A DNA stretch of 64,000 nucleotides. Origin: Candidatus Phaeomarinobacter ectocarpi. Lineage in GTDB: Bacteria > Pseudomonadota > Alphaproteobacteria > CGMCC-115125. The position numbers were made by a program, and so were the translations under genes. Shown here in pieces: positions 15,956-25,122 of this stretch (positions are counted from its first letter, which is position 1; each line of letters opens with the position of its first letter). The DNA is taken from NCBI RefSeq assembly GCF_000689395.1, contig NZ_HG966617.1:2008164-2072163 (forward strand), written 5' to 3'. A model generated the notes under the pieces. That model was not told the origin of the DNA and searched no databases. It saw only the letters and a program-made list of their open reading frames with translations.

Positions 15956-16350
15956 CGCACCGCCTTGATTTCTTCGGGCCAAGTGCAAAAGCACATCATG
16001 TGGGCCTTGCCGTTGCAAGCATCGCCGCGCTGGTGCCGGACGCCGAGATCACCCATGACCAAACACAAAAGGTCAAAGTCGCGTTCGTTGATATCGCCGG
16101 GCAGTCCATTGAATTGATAGAGCCCGCCGACGAAAAATCTCCTGTGTCTGACAATCTGGCCAAAGGCCAGAAGCTGGTTCACATCGCCATTGAAGTGCCA
16201 GACATTGAGGTCGCCATAGCAGCCGCCCGTCCCCACGGCTTCCATCGCCTCGCCAAACCCGTCCCCGCAACAGCCTTTGATGACCGCTCCATCGCCTGGC
16301 TGTTCAGTCGCCAATACGGCCTGTTTGAACTCATTGAGGCTGCAGCATGA
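15952..16350 (+). CDS. VOC-superfamily protein in the FkbH operon
   Basis: A 132-residue vicinal-oxygen-chelate protein resembling methylmalonyl-CoA epimerase in layout: AKAHHVGLAVASIAALVPDA opens the first module, VDIAGQSIELIEPADEKSPV ends it, and KLVHIAIEVPDIEVAIAAAR opens the second. The His positions (HHVGLAV and LVHIAIEV) and Glu in IELIEPA and LFELIEAA could form a metal site. Overlaps at both ends (ATGA) show tight coupling with fkbH and the GNAT gene. It may act on the thioester-bound acyl unit, for example as an epimerase or lyase, but this is inference from context. Confidence 0.8.
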   Translation: MTHRLDFFGPSAKAHHVGLAVASIAALVPDAEITHDQTQKVKVAFVDIAGQSIELIEPADEKSPVSDNLAKGQKLVHIAIEVPDIEVAIAAARPHGFHRLAKPVPATAFDDRSIAWLFSRQYGLFELIEAAA

Positions 16351-17480
16351 CCGCCTCGCATTCACCCGCCCAGGCCGAAATTGCCGAACCAATCGCAGCC
16401 GCAAAACCCGAGATCCGGTTTTGCAACGCTCACGACATTGCAAAGGTTGAAGCATTTATTGATGCGCATTGGGCAAAGGGCCACGTGCTTGCCCATGACC
16501 GCACACTCATGGACTGGCAGCACAAGGATGCAGTGACGGACCGCTACACCTATGCGGTTGCCCAGCGGCCGGGCGTTGACGAGCTGGACGCCATCATCGG
16601 TTTTATTTCAACCAGCCAGTACGACCCCGCCCTTTGTCAGCACAACACCATATGGTTCACCACGTGGATGGTCAGTCCGCTCATCAAGGCCGGTGGCCTG
16701 GGCATGCGCCTGCTGCGTTTCGTACAGCAAAATGAGCCGCACACGTTGGTTGGCACTGTCGGTAACAACGCCGCCGTCGCCCCCGTCTACAAGGCGCTTG
16801 GCTACACAACAGGCATCCTTGACCGCTACGTGATTGCCAACCTGTCCTTGCAGACATTCCACCTTCTCCAAGGCCACGAGAACATCAGCAAGCACCCGAA
16901 GACGTCCGATGACATTACCATTCGGATGCTGGATGAGGCCGATCTGTCCACATGCGGTATCGACGCCCTGATCGCGCACACAGCGACACCCAAAAAGACA
17001 CCGGCCTACCTTGCAGCCCGCTATCTGCATCACCCCCGATACAGCTATCAACTGCTGGGCATTGAACAGGCAGGAACACTTCGCGCATTGGCCGTCACCC
17101 GCCTGTGCGAGGCGCCGGCAGCAGACAACAAGACAGCAACTGCCCTGCGCGTGGTTGACTGGTTCGGCTCCGACAATGCAATCGGCATTACAGGCGAGGC
17201 ATTGAGCGCCTACCTGACACAAACAGGTGCTGAGTACGCTGACCTTTATGTCCACGGCATTGCAGCGGACGCTTTCAAGCAATCATCCTGGCACAAGGTG
17301 GAGCCAGATGGCCCGCTGGTTGTGCCCAATTACTTTGAGCCATTTGCGGCATCAAACACCGACATTCGCTTTGCAATCCGGCACCAGGACAAGCAGACGC
17401 CTGCACTTCGACTTTTCAAGGCAGATGCTGATCAAGACCGGCCCAACACCCTCCCTCAACAAGAGAACAGCGCCTCATGA
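16347..17480 (+). CDS. GNAT-fold acyltransferase
   Basis: A 377-residue protein. Residues ~23-165 form a GNAT-like domain: IRFCNAHDIAKVEAFIDAHW at the first strand and helix, and a cofactor loop in LIKAGGLGMRLLRFVQQNEP followed by TVGNNAAVAPVYKALGYTTG. The second half (residues ~190-360) may be a second, diverged GNAT-like domain (ITIRMLDEADLSTCGIDALI, LRVVDWFGSDNAIGITGEAL). Proteins of this layout occur in surface-polysaccharide clusters. Encoded between the FkbH/VOC pair and a methyltransferase with four-base overlaps on both sides, it is the best candidate to transfer an ACP-bound acyl group to a sugar. Confidence 0.75.
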   Translation: MTASHSPAQAEIAEPIAAAKPEIRFCNAHDIAKVEAFIDAHWAKGHVLAHDRTLMDWQHKDAVTDRYTYAVAQRPGVDELDAIIGFISTSQYDPALCQHNTIWFTTWMVSPLIKAGGLGMRLLRFVQQNEPHTLVGTVGNNAAVAPVYKALGYTTGILDRYVIANLSLQTFHLLQGHENISKHPKTSDDITIRMLDEADLSTCGIDALIAHTATPKKTPAYLAARYLHHPRYSYQLLGIEQAGTLRALAVTRLCEAPAADNKTATALRVVDWFGSDNAIGITGEALSAYLTQTGAEYADLYVHGIAADAFKQSSWHKVEPDGPLVVPNYFEPFAASNTDIRFAIRHQDKQTPALRLFKADADQDRPNTLPQQENSAS

Positions 17481-18172
17481 CCTCCCCCTCTTCGACTGAT
17501 GAGACCCGGCGCAACGCGTGGGAGGTCTCCTATGAAAACCGCCAGAACTTCGTCTTCTACCCGGAAGAGGAAATGGTGCGGTTCGTCTCCAAACATCTTC
17601 GAAAGCGGACCGGGCTCGACACATTTGAAGACAAGACCGGTGACAACACAGGCATGCGGGTTCTTGATGTTGGCTGTGGTATCGGTCGCCATATGGTGAT
17701 GGCCTTGGACTTCGGGTTTGAGCCATATGGCTTTGACCTGTCTGAGACCGCAGTTGAGACCGCACGCAAATGGCTTGGCTCACGTGGCCTTGCGGACCCA
17801 TCAGACCATATCCATCAAGCCGACATCCGCACATTACCTTTTGAAGATGGGTTCTTTGGATGCGCCATCAGCCATGGCGTTTTGGATTCGATGCCGTTCG
17901 ACATTGCCCTGCAGGGCATGGGTGAAGTGGCCCGCACCCTCAAGAGCAACGCCCTGTTCTATTGCGACCTCATAGGCGGTGGGGATCATGAAGAAGTCAT
18001 CGAGACCCATCACGAAAAAGACACCCTCCAGAGCTTCTTCAGCGAATCAAAGATCAACGACCTTATCGCCCCGCATTTTGACATTGTGGACCGCATACGC
18101 GTTGAGCGCACCGACACCGTGAGCGGACACATCCACACACGCTGGCACCTCACTTTGCGCAAGAAAGGCTGA
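17477..18172 (+). CDS. Class I SAM-dependent methyltransferase of the glycan operon
   Basis: A 231-residue methyltransferase. Motif I is RVLDVGCGIGRHMVMALDFG near residues 61-80, the ribose-binding acid is in PYGFDLSETAVE, and the motif IV region is DIRTLPFEDGFFGCAISHGV. The N-terminus NAWEVSYENRQNFVFYPEEE is typical of sugar or lipid O/N-methyltransferases in polysaccharide loci. Overlapping its neighbour by four bases, it is co-translated with the GNAT gene. A role in methylating the sugar or its acyl group is proposed from context; the acceptor cannot be read from sequence. Confidence 0.82.
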   Translation: MTSPSSTDETRRNAWEVSYENRQNFVFYPEEEMVRFVSKHLRKRTGLDTFEDKTGDNTGMRVLDVGCGIGRHMVMALDFGFEPYGFDLSETAVETARKWLGSRGLADPSDHIHQADIRTLPFEDGFFGCAISHGVLDSMPFDIALQGMGEVARTLKSNALFYCDLIGGGDHEEVIETHHEKDTLQSFFSESKINDLIAPHFDIVDRIRVERTDTVSGHIHTRWHLTLRKKG

Positions 18173-18181
18173 GCCATTCCC

Positions 18182-19147
18182 ATGAGCAGTCACCACCAGC
18201 TTGACGTTGTGATGTATCACTTTGTTCGTCCGATCGAGCAAAGCCGGTGGCCAGGCATCAAGGGGCTGGAGGCATCGGCCTTCGACACTCAACTGGATTA
18301 TCTTGAGGCGACTTACGACGTTTTAACCCCAAAGGACGCCATCGCCGCGTTGCGTGGCGATCGTCCCCTTTCCCGCCGCAGTTGCCTGCTGACATTTGAC
18401 GATGGGTACAAGGACCATTTCACCCATGTCTTCCCCCGGCTGCAGGAACGCAACCTCAAGGGGATTTTCTTTCCTCCTGCCTGCGCGGCTCTGGATCGCC
18501 ACATGCTGGACGTCAACAAGATCCATTTCATTCTCGCGGGCGGTAGCGATCCAAAGCAGCTGGGCAATCTCATAGATGAGGCTGTTCGCGCCCATCCCGG
18601 CCTGCCCGCGCCCGACACCTTTCGCGACGAACACCACCACGCTTTTGGCTATGACACAGCGGATGTCATCTACGTCAAGCGCATGCTGCAGCACGCACTA
18701 CCGTCAAAACTGCGCAGAACCCTTGCCGACGACCTCTTTGCACAGACCGTCAGCAGCGATGCGGGATCATTTGCGGATGACCTGTACTGCAATGTGGATG
18801 ACCTACGGGAGATGCACGAGGCCGGTCACATGATCGGCAGCCATGGCAATGCCCATGTCTGGCTGGATCGCATGAATGCCGACGACCAACGCGCGGACAT
18901 CTTCAATTCTTTCCGACTGTTTGACGCCATTGGCATGCCCAACAGCAATTTCACGTTTTGCTATCCCTATGGAAGCTACAACCAAGAAACCTTGAGTTGC
19001 CTTGAAGCCATGTGCTGCGTTGCGGCGTTCACGACCAAGCCTGAAAGCGCAACACCAGGGTCTGACGGTTTGCTCGAGATACCGCGGCTGGATACGAATG
19101 TCTTCCCGCCCCGCGCGCAAGCTGCGCCCTTTGCGATGACCGCCTAG
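18182..19147 (+). CDS. NodB-type polysaccharide deacetylase
   Basis: A 321-residue carbohydrate esterase family 4-like protein. The catalytic motif TFDDGYKDHF supplies Asp73/Asp74, and SHGNAHVWLD supplies the two metal-binding His residues of the HxxxH motif. Thus the zinc site appears intact. There is no signal peptide, so it should act in the cytoplasm on an activated sugar or lipid-linked intermediate rather than on finished polymer. It ends the plus-strand operon; its stop shares a CTAG with the stop of the convergent CMP-sugar synthetase. Removing an N-acetyl group to allow another acyl group to be placed is the most interesting reading. Confidence 0.83.
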   Translation: MSSHHQLDVVMYHFVRPIEQSRWPGIKGLEASAFDTQLDYLEATYDVLTPKDAIAALRGDRPLSRRSCLLTFDDGYKDHFTHVFPRLQERNLKGIFFPPACAALDRHMLDVNKIHFILAGGSDPKQLGNLIDEAVRAHPGLPAPDTFRDEHHHAFGYDTADVIYVKRMLQHALPSKLRRTLADDLFAQTVSSDAGSFADDLYCNVDDLREMHEAGHMIGSHGNAHVWLDRMNADDQRADIFNSFRLFDAIGMPNSNFTFCYPYGSYNQETLSCLEAMCCVAAFTTKPESATPGSDGLLEIPRLDTNVFPPRAQAAPFAMTA

Positions 19148-19833
19148 CGGCTCATCAGGAACTCAGCAAACGCAAAGTCCGTCTCTGTGTCGATATCAAC
19201 AGAACGCTCCGCAGGCATCTCAAACAGATGCGTATCTGCGAACCAAAGCCCGTCTCCCTCCATCAGCGCATCACGCCGCCAGACATAGATCGACCCGTTG
19301 AGGTCAAAGCAGCGCGGCGCATCCTGACGACGCACGACGTTATCCGCCGGTGGCTTTGACAGGGCCACTGCACCATCGCTCTGCTCTTCAACAAGATTGA
19401 AGTAAGGCGACGACTTGGCCTCAGTGCCTGAAATGACATTGGACACCCCAAGCCGGGCCTGCAGGGCAATCGCCCCGGCAATGTCATCAGCAATCCGAGT
19501 GGGCGATGTGGGCTGCAGGTCGGTGATCGTATCGAACGTCAGGCCCAGCTGCGCTTCCATCTCGGCAACACAGTGGCGCAGTCCCGGTAGCTTGCCGGCT
19601 TGGTCGCTGGCCATCTCATCGGGCCGCCGAACCAGATGGGTCGCCCCGGCAGCCTTGCCCGCCTCCAGAATGTCGCCGGCATCGCTGGAGACTACAACCG
19701 CATCAAACAGCCCAGCGTCCTGCGCATGCGCCACCGTATGGGCAATCAGCGGCCGCCCGGCAATCATTCGTATGTTTTTGCCCGGCACGCCCTTGGAGCC
19801 ACCACGCGCCAGAATGGTTGCAAGCCGTGCCAT
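19144..19833 (-). CDS. legF: CMP-nonulosonate (CMP-legionaminate type) cytidylyltransferase
   Basis: A 229-residue cytidylyltransferase of the NeuA/LegF/PseF group, which activates a nine-carbon acid with CTP. The nucleotide loop is LATILARGGSKGVPGKNIRM, followed by DAVVVSSDAGDILEAGKAAG, LQPTSPTRIADDI and a final DIDTETDFAFAEFL that supplies metal-binding acids. The length fits the cytidylyltransferase domain without the extra esterase domain of E. coli NeuA. It is the last gene of the leftward operon. Assignment to legionaminic rather than pseudaminic or neuraminic acid rests on neighbouring PtmE and LegC-like genes. Confidence 0.85.
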   Translation of the reverse strand: MARLATILARGGSKGVPGKNIRMIAGRPLIAHTVAHAQDAGLFDAVVVSSDAGDILEAGKAAGATHLVRRPDEMASDQAGKLPGLRHCVAEMEAQLGLTFDTITDLQPTSPTRIADDIAGAIALQARLGVSNVISGTEAKSSPYFNLVEEQSDGAVALSKPPADNVVRRQDAPRCFDLNGSIYVWRRDALMEGDGLWFADTHLFEMPAERSVDIDTETDFAFAEFLMSR

Positions 19834-20906
19834 CAGGCGCGTTTGCCCTTAGGTGTAAACACGTTTGAAAAATCCGTCCGCGCCCGTTCGAGGTCATCGA
19901 ACTGACCAATGTCGATCCAGTACTCATGCACAGGAAAGACGACGCCGTGCCCCTCGCGCGCCAGCAGGTCATCAAACAGCGTGGTCATGTCGTAGAAGTG
20001 CCCGTCTGGCACAAGATCCAGCACCTCGGGCTCAAGCGCATAGATGCCGGAATTCACAAAGTAGCTGTGCTGCGGCTTTTCAGTGAGCTGTGTAATGCGG
20101 TTGCCCTGCGTCTCCACAACGCCGTAAGGCACCTGAAACTTGTACTCCCGCACACACATGGTGGCGTCCGCCGTCTGGTCACCGTGAAAATTCAGCAGGC
20201 GCCGGAAATCAATGTCGGTCACCAGGTCCGCATTCATCACCAGGAAGGGTGCCGGCGGACGGTGTGGCAGCAAGGTCAGCGCACCGGCCGTGCCCAGACG
20301 TGTTTCTTCTTCCAGGTAGTCAATCTGCACGCCCCAGCGCGCGCCGTCGCCGAAGTGATCCCGCACCTGGTCAGCCAGATAATTCACCGCAAGAAAAATT
20401 CGGGTGAACCCCTGCCCTGCCAACTGCTCAATGATTGTTTCCAAGACCGGGCGACCGCCAACAGGCACCAGCGGCTTTGGAATATCTTCCGTAATCGGGC
20501 GAAGCCGCGTACCAAGTCCGCCTGCCATGACGACGATCCAGTTGTCCGCGTCCGGCGCAGACAACATGTCATCCAGCAGCTCAAGCCCCACTAGCGCGCC
20601 TTGCGCATCAACAATCGGCAGCTGCTTGACCCGGCCGTCGCGCATGTACCCCAGCAGAACATCGCGGGCCAGATCAGGCCCGGCGACGATGGGGTTTTCC
20701 TTCATGATCTCGCGCGCGGGTGTCTCCAGTGAGAGCCCACGCAAAATCCCGCGACGGATATCGCCATCCGTAATGGTGCCCAGCAGCTTGTGATCATCAC
20801 CGGCAACAAGCGCAATCTGCTTGGCCGTCTCGGTGATCCGCCGGATCACCTCCTCAAGAGGTGTATCGGGATCAAGACAGACATCCCGCCAGTTCGCGCG
20901 TGTCAT
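19833..20906 (-). CDS. ptmE: PtmE-like CBS-domain sugar-1-phosphate guanylyltransferase
   Basis: A 357-residue protein with two N-terminal CBS repeats (residues ~1-115; LLGTITDGDIRRGILRG and KQLPIVDAQGALVGLEL) fused to a nucleotidyltransferase. The latter shows VVMAGGLGTRLRPITEDIPK, LVPVGGRPVLETII, a metal Asp in LVMNADLVTDIDF and a final EYWIDIGQFDDLERA. This fusion is the hallmark of PtmE, the glucosamine-1-phosphate guanylyltransferase that commits GDP-linked precursors to legionaminic acid synthesis in Campylobacter. The CBS pair may sense adenine nucleotides. Start and stop overlap both neighbours by one to four bases. Confidence 0.87.
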   Translation of the reverse strand: MTRANWRDVCLDPDTPLEEVIRRITETAKQIALVAGDDHKLLGTITDGDIRRGILRGLSLETPAREIMKENPIVAGPDLARDVLLGYMRDGRVKQLPIVDAQGALVGLELLDDMLSAPDADNWIVVMAGGLGTRLRPITEDIPKPLVPVGGRPVLETIIEQLAGQGFTRIFLAVNYLADQVRDHFGDGARWGVQIDYLEEETRLGTAGALTLLPHRPPAPFLVMNADLVTDIDFRRLLNFHGDQTADATMCVREYKFQVPYGVVETQGNRITQLTEKPQHSYFVNSGIYALEPEVLDLVPDGHFYDMTTLFDDLLAREGHGVVFPVHEYWIDIGQFDDLERARTDFSNVFTPKGKRA

Positions 20907-21583
20907 GAGGCTGTCTCCCGGTTCATGTCTTTCGCCGGAACGCCGGCCACACGGCCATTGTCCGGCACATCGGCAACCACAACAGCACCTGCCGCCACCA
21001 GCGCACCCGCGCCGATGGATAGGCCCTGAATAACTCGAGCCCCTGCCCCCACATGCGCGCCGTCACCAAGCGTCACGTCACCACACAACACAGCGCCCGG
21101 CGCCACATGAGCATGGTCCCCAATGCGACAGTCATGATCCACAATCGCGCCTGTGTTGATGATTGCGTTGACGCCAATCACAGCGCCAGCCTGAATTGCG
21201 GCACCCAGCAACACCTGCGCCGCATCGCCCAGCCGAACACTGGAAGCAAGGCTGGCCGTTGGATGTATAAGAACCGGCAGCCCGTGCCCGTGCGCCTTGA
21301 ATTTCCGATAGAGCTCGCGCCGCAAGGACGCATCACCGGTTGAGCCGACCCCCAACGCCAGATCAGCAGACCCCGGCGTGATGTCATCAAGCACCGCATC
21401 GCTGCCCAGCCAGTCGACGCCTTCAAGAACAGTCTTGCAGCTTGGTGCAACAAATCCGCGTACCGGACGGCCAAGCGCCGACAGCACATCCGCCACCACA
21501 TGCGCATGCCCGCCGCCACCAATCAAGATGGTGTCGCGCGGCACGGCGTCAGGGGCGATCTGTGATGTGTCTGAAGCACTCAT
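20903..21583 (-). CDS. NeuD/LegH-like sugar acyltransferase (left-handed beta-helix)
   Basis: A 226-residue protein with an N-terminal Rossmann-like sugar-binding part (TILIGGGGHAHVVADVLSAL) and a C-terminal hexapeptide left-handed beta-helix (INTGAIVDHDCRIGDHAHVA, then APGAVLCGDVTLGDGAHVGA). The catalytic His is expected in VDHDCRIGDHAHV. PglD, NeuD and LegH share this layout and N-acetylate the C4 amino group of a bacillosamine-type intermediate using acetyl-CoA. Its position between PtmE and the synthase gene argues for that step in legionaminic acid synthesis. Confidence 0.82.
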   Translation of the reverse strand: MSASDTSQIAPDAVPRDTILIGGGGHAHVVADVLSALGRPVRGFVAPSCKTVLEGVDWLGSDAVLDDITPGSADLALGVGSTGDASLRRELYRKFKAHGHGLPVLIHPTASLASSVRLGDAAQVLLGAAIQAGAVIGVNAIINTGAIVDHDCRIGDHAHVAPGAVLCGDVTLGDGAHVGAGARVIQGLSIGAGALVAAGAVVVADVPDNGRVAGVPAKDMNRETAS

Positions 21584-22656
21584 TCAACGGCCTCATCAAT
21601 GTCATAGGCCCGACCCGCCGGCGTTCCCAGCAGAGACCAGAAATCCATTGGCGCACGACCATCACCAGGTCGCTTCACCGTCAGATTGTCTTCGGTAAAC
21701 ACATCGCCCGCCGCGATCGGCTGCGCAGCCACCAGTGACTTGCGCGCGACGATGATGTTCTTGCGTTCCGCCTCGCCCGGTGCCTTGACGCTTGACCCCA
21801 GCGCCACCTGAGCCTCGCGGATCATGGCAATCATCGACGCCAGATCTTCCGGCTCAAGGGACGCCTTGTGGTCCGGCCCCGGCATCCCGCAATCAAGAGT
21901 GAAGTGTTTTTCGATCAGCGTGGCGCCCTGCCCCACAGCGAGAACGGGAATAGCCAGTCCTGCGGTGTGGTCCGAGTAGCCCGTCTGCACGCCAAACGCC
22001 CGGCCCATGGTCGCCATGGCATTCATGTTGACCGCCTCAGGCGGCGTTGGATAATCCGTTGTGCAATGAAGGACCGTCACACGGTCCCGCAGGGCATCGC
22101 GCCCCTGCTGGCTGGCATAGGCTGCCTCAAACGCTGCGGCACACGGTGCTTCGTTGCCGCCGATCATGCCAAAGGCCACCACTCCAAGTGCCGCTTCCAC
22201 ATCACCCAGCGTCGCCATGCCGGTAGACAGGATCATCGGCAGGCCGCTCCGCGCTGCTTCAAGCACCAGCGGTGCATTGGTCAGTTCGCCGGAGGGTATC
22301 TTGATCCGCCTGATGCCCATCTCGCCCACAAGAAACTTCAGGCTCTCACTATCAAAAGCGGTCGACAGAAACTCGATGCCTGTCGCCTCACAAGCGCGCG
22401 CCAGTTCATGGTGGTGGTCTGCGGGCAGTTCCAGCGCGCGCAACATGTCCAGCTGCGATTGCTCGCCACCTGTTTCGCGCGCCTGATACACCGCCTTGGG
22501 CGCAGACGCAGCCGCAAGGGCTTCTGCCTTGAAGGTCTGAAACTTGACGATGTCCGCACCGGCCACAGCTGCCGCATCAACAAGCGCCAATGCTGTTTCC
22601 AGCGATCCGTTGTGGTTCACACCTGCTTCGGCAATGACGGTTACATGCTGGCTCAC
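21580..22656 (-). CDS. legI: Legionaminic acid synthase (NeuB family)
   Basis: A 358-residue NeuB-family aldolase that condenses phosphoenolpyruvate with a 6-carbon diacetamido sugar. The TIM barrel carries VIAEAGVNHNGSLETALALV, DIVKFQTFK, IRRIKIPSGELTNAPLVLEA, MILSTGMATL and TVLHCTTDYPTPPEAVNMNA. GYSDHTAGLAIPVLAV and LIEKHFTLDCGMPGPDHKAS complete the active site. The C-terminal ~60 residues are the SAF/antifreeze-like domain (RKSLVAAQPIAAGDVFTEDN). Length matches complete NeuB/LegI/PseI proteins. Choice of LegI over NeuB or PseI depends on the LegC, LegG and PtmE neighbours. Confidence 0.88.
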   Translation of the reverse strand: MSQHVTVIAEAGVNHNGSLETALALVDAAAVAGADIVKFQTFKAEALAAASAPKAVYQARETGGEQSQLDMLRALELPADHHHELARACEATGIEFLSTAFDSESLKFLVGEMGIRRIKIPSGELTNAPLVLEAARSGLPMILSTGMATLGDVEAALGVVAFGMIGGNEAPCAAAFEAAYASQQGRDALRDRVTVLHCTTDYPTPPEAVNMNAMATMGRAFGVQTGYSDHTAGLAIPVLAVGQGATLIEKHFTLDCGMPGPDHKASLEPEDLASMIAMIREAQVALGSSVKAPGEAERKNIIVARKSLVAAQPIAAGDVFTEDNLTVKRPGDGRAPMDFWSLLGTPAGRAYDIDEAVE

Positions 22657-23876
22657 CGCACCACCTCCAGCGCTGTCGTGCCTGCACGCATGTCATCAAT
22701 GCTGCGCTCGGCGCCCGCAAAATGCATGTGCTTGATCAAGAGACCGTCAAGCGGAACCGTTTTGAGAGCGGTCACCATGTCCCGGCAGGTATCATCCGCC
22801 CCATAGGGCGTGTCATACCGTGCAGCAATGGCTTGCGAGGCAGGCGACAAGGCCTGCGTCAACGCACCGGCAATGGCATTCGGGGTTTCCGCGCAATCAA
22901 TCACGCTGGCCGCCCGCAGCCGCCCATCCTGACGCGGACCAATGTTGACGGTTGGCGTTCCAAGCGCAGGCGCTTCAATGATGCCGCTGGACGAGTTTCC
23001 GACCACAGCACGCGCTGCCTTGACCAGCGACAGGTACCGCCCATGCCCAAGCGACGGCACAACCACCGCCGCCGGGTGGGCATCGGCAATACGCTGCATG
23101 CCGTCAGCAACAGCGCTGCTGCCGGGGTCCGCATTCACCCCGGTCATCACGACCTGCATGTCGCTGAAGAGTGACAGCGCTTCTCCCAGTGCCAGAACAG
23201 GCCCAACGCCATGATCATCCGCCAGGGTGACGGGGTGATAGGTCACTGCCAATACGTCCATGTCCGGGTCAAGCCCAAGGCCTGACGCAATCGGTGCCCA
23301 GTCCATGATCGGCTGCGTCCGAATGGTCTCGACCGCCAGTGATCCGACGGAGAATACCCGTGCGGGGTCCTCACCCATGGAAATGATGCGGTCCGCATAG
23401 GCCTGCGCCGCAGGAAAATGCAGATGCGCCATCTTGGTCACCGCATGGCGAACCTGTTCGTCGATCTGTCCTTCGCTCGCTTCACCGCCATGCACATGCG
23501 CCAGCGGCACTCGGGCCATCAAGGCAGCTGAGGCTGCGCCGAGAATTTCAAATCTGTCTCCAAGGACGATTGCCAGATCCGGCTTCAAGTCAGCAAAAGC
23601 ATCCGCAAAGCCGCCGCAGGCAGCGCCAAGCGCATGGCCCGCCCCGCGCGCACTGTCATCTTCAAGCGGCATCGGCACACGGGCAGCAATGTCAAAACCT
23701 GCTGCTTCAATCTCGCTCACCGTCATGCCGTGCTGCTCAGACAGATGTGCACCACCCGCGATGATCGACAGACGCACATCCGCATCATCCCGCAACGTCG
23801 TCGCCAGCGGTCGCAAGATGCCCCAGTCGGCCCGCGTGGTGGTGACCAGCGCAATATGACGTGAGACCTCAATCAT
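22653..23876 (-). CDS. legG: UDP/GDP-sugar 2-epimerase, hydrolysing (NeuC/LegG family)
   Basis: A 407-residue epimerase that removes the nucleotide while inverting C2, giving the free sugar for the synthase. The opening HIALVTTTRADWGILRPLAT, the motif DLAIVLGDRFEILGAASAAL, HVHGGEASEGQIDEQVRHAV, and the C-terminal VVGNSSSGIIEAPALGTPTV followed by NIGPRQDGRLRA are diagnostic. The ATG at 23876 overlaps the last codons of the aminotransferase gene; an upstream in-frame start at 23900 would overlap more and lacks family similarity. It belongs to the seven-gene leftward operon. Confidence 0.88.
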   Translation of the reverse strand: MIEVSRHIALVTTTRADWGILRPLATTLRDDADVRLSIIAGGAHLSEQHGMTVSEIEAAGFDIAARVPMPLEDDSARGAGHALGAACGGFADAFADLKPDLAIVLGDRFEILGAASAALMARVPLAHVHGGEASEGQIDEQVRHAVTKMAHLHFPAAQAYADRIISMGEDPARVFSVGSLAVETIRTQPIMDWAPIASGLGLDPDMDVLAVTYHPVTLADDHGVGPVLALGEALSLFSDMQVVMTGVNADPGSSAVADGMQRIADAHPAAVVVPSLGHGRYLSLVKAARAVVGNSSSGIIEAPALGTPTVNIGPRQDGRLRAASVIDCAETPNAIAGALTQALSPASQAIAARYDTPYGADDTCRDMVTALKTVPLDGLLIKHMHFAGAERSIDDMRAGTTALEVVR

Positions 23877-25110
23877 GCATGAGGTCCTGCAGTTTGGCAC
23901 TTGAGGGCAGATTGATCAGTTGCCCGGCCAGACGGTCCGTCATCGACAGATCAGCCTTCGGGCACTGCTCATACATCGGCAAACGATGCAGCGGCTCCCA
24001 TACGGGCCGCGCCAGAATGCCATCGTCGATCATTGCCGACAGAACAGCGTCACGCTCCGCCTGCGAGGCAACGGCAAGCCGAATGGTGTTGAGCCAGTAA
24101 TTGGAGCGCGCACCGGGCGGCTGCCCCATGAAGTCCGCCCCCTGCACGGAGCAGAAGGTTGCCGCATAGCGTGCCGCCAGCCGGCGTTTGCGCTTTATGA
24201 AATCAGGCAGCCGCTCCACCTGCGCCAGAAGCATCGCCGCATTGAGGCTGGGCATCCGGTAGTTGAAGCCCGTCTCGTCGTGGACATATTCCCATTTGTG
24301 CGGCTGCTTCGCCGTCGAGCCGAGATACTTCACGCGATCTGCAAGCGCTGCATCATTGGTCAGCACCGCACCACCGCCCCCGGCAGTCGCAATCTTGTTG
24401 CCGTTGAACGACAGTGCCGCAATGCGCGACAACGAGCCCGCGGGCTTGCCTTCATAGGAAGACCCAAGCGCTTCAGCAGCATCCTCAATCAGCGGCACAT
24501 TCCATTCGTCCGCCACCGCCTGTAGCGCATCCATTTCAGCAGGATGACCAAACGCATGCATGACGATGATCGCTGCAATCCGTCGGCCCGATGCCTTGGC
24601 GCGGCATTCGCCGCCCACCATGACGCAGGCCTCGGCCATATGTTTCTTCAACGCCCGGGGATCGAGCCCCAGCGTCCACTCATCTGCGTCTGCAAAATGC
24701 GGCACTGCGCCCGTGTAGGACACGGCATTGGCCGTCGCCACAAAGGACAGCGATGGTACGATGACCTCGTCCCCCTCACCCACACCAAGCGCTGCCAGCG
24801 CCAGATGCAAGGCCGCGGTTCCAGATGAGGTGGCAAAGACATTGGAAACACCGCACGTCTCGCCCAGAGCCGCCTCAAGCCGGTCCACAAATGGGCCCAC
24901 CGTCGACACCCAACCGGATGTAACACAGTCATTGACGTACTTTGCTTCGAGATCACCGATCTCAGGCTCGTGCAGCGGATAGGGTCCTGCCCCATCGCCA
25001 AGAACAGATCGCACGGCCGACACTATCCGAGCAGGCAGGTCAACATCGCGTGGCGCATGCATCGAAACCGGTGCATCAGGTGCACGATCTTCAATCACAG
25101 CAGCGCTCAT
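23869..25110 (-). CDS. legC: LegC-like PLP aminotransferase
   Basis: A 413-residue DegT/DnrJ/EryC1 aminotransferase that installs the C4 amino group on a 4-keto-6-deoxy hexose nucleotide. The PLP lysine is Lys239 in AALSFNGNKIATAGGGGAVL, with VFATSSGTAALHLALAALG and PLIEDAAEALGSSYEG forming the cofactor pocket. The SFNGNK-(I)-TxGGGG form and the N-terminal ~45-residue extension ending in PLHEPEI are features of the LegC subgroup. It starts 12 bases after the SDR gene and overlaps legG. The substrate is expected to be GDP-linked because of the PtmE protein. Confidence 0.87.
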   Translation of the reverse strand: MSAAVIEDRAPDAPVSMHAPRDVDLPARIVSAVRSVLGDGAGPYPLHEPEIGDLEAKYVNDCVTSGWVSTVGPFVDRLEAALGETCGVSNVFATSSGTAALHLALAALGVGEGDEVIVPSLSFVATANAVSYTGAVPHFADADEWTLGLDPRALKKHMAEACVMVGGECRAKASGRRIAAIIVMHAFGHPAEMDALQAVADEWNVPLIEDAAEALGSSYEGKPAGSLSRIAALSFNGNKIATAGGGGAVLTNDAALADRVKYLGSTAKQPHKWEYVHDETGFNYRMPSLNAAMLLAQVERLPDFIKRKRRLAARYAATFCSVQGADFMGQPPGARSNYWLNTIRLAVASQAERDAVLSAMIDDGILARPVWEPLHRLPMYEQCPKADLSMTDRLAGQLINLPSSAKLQDLMHD

Positions 25111-25122
25111 GCTAGATACTCC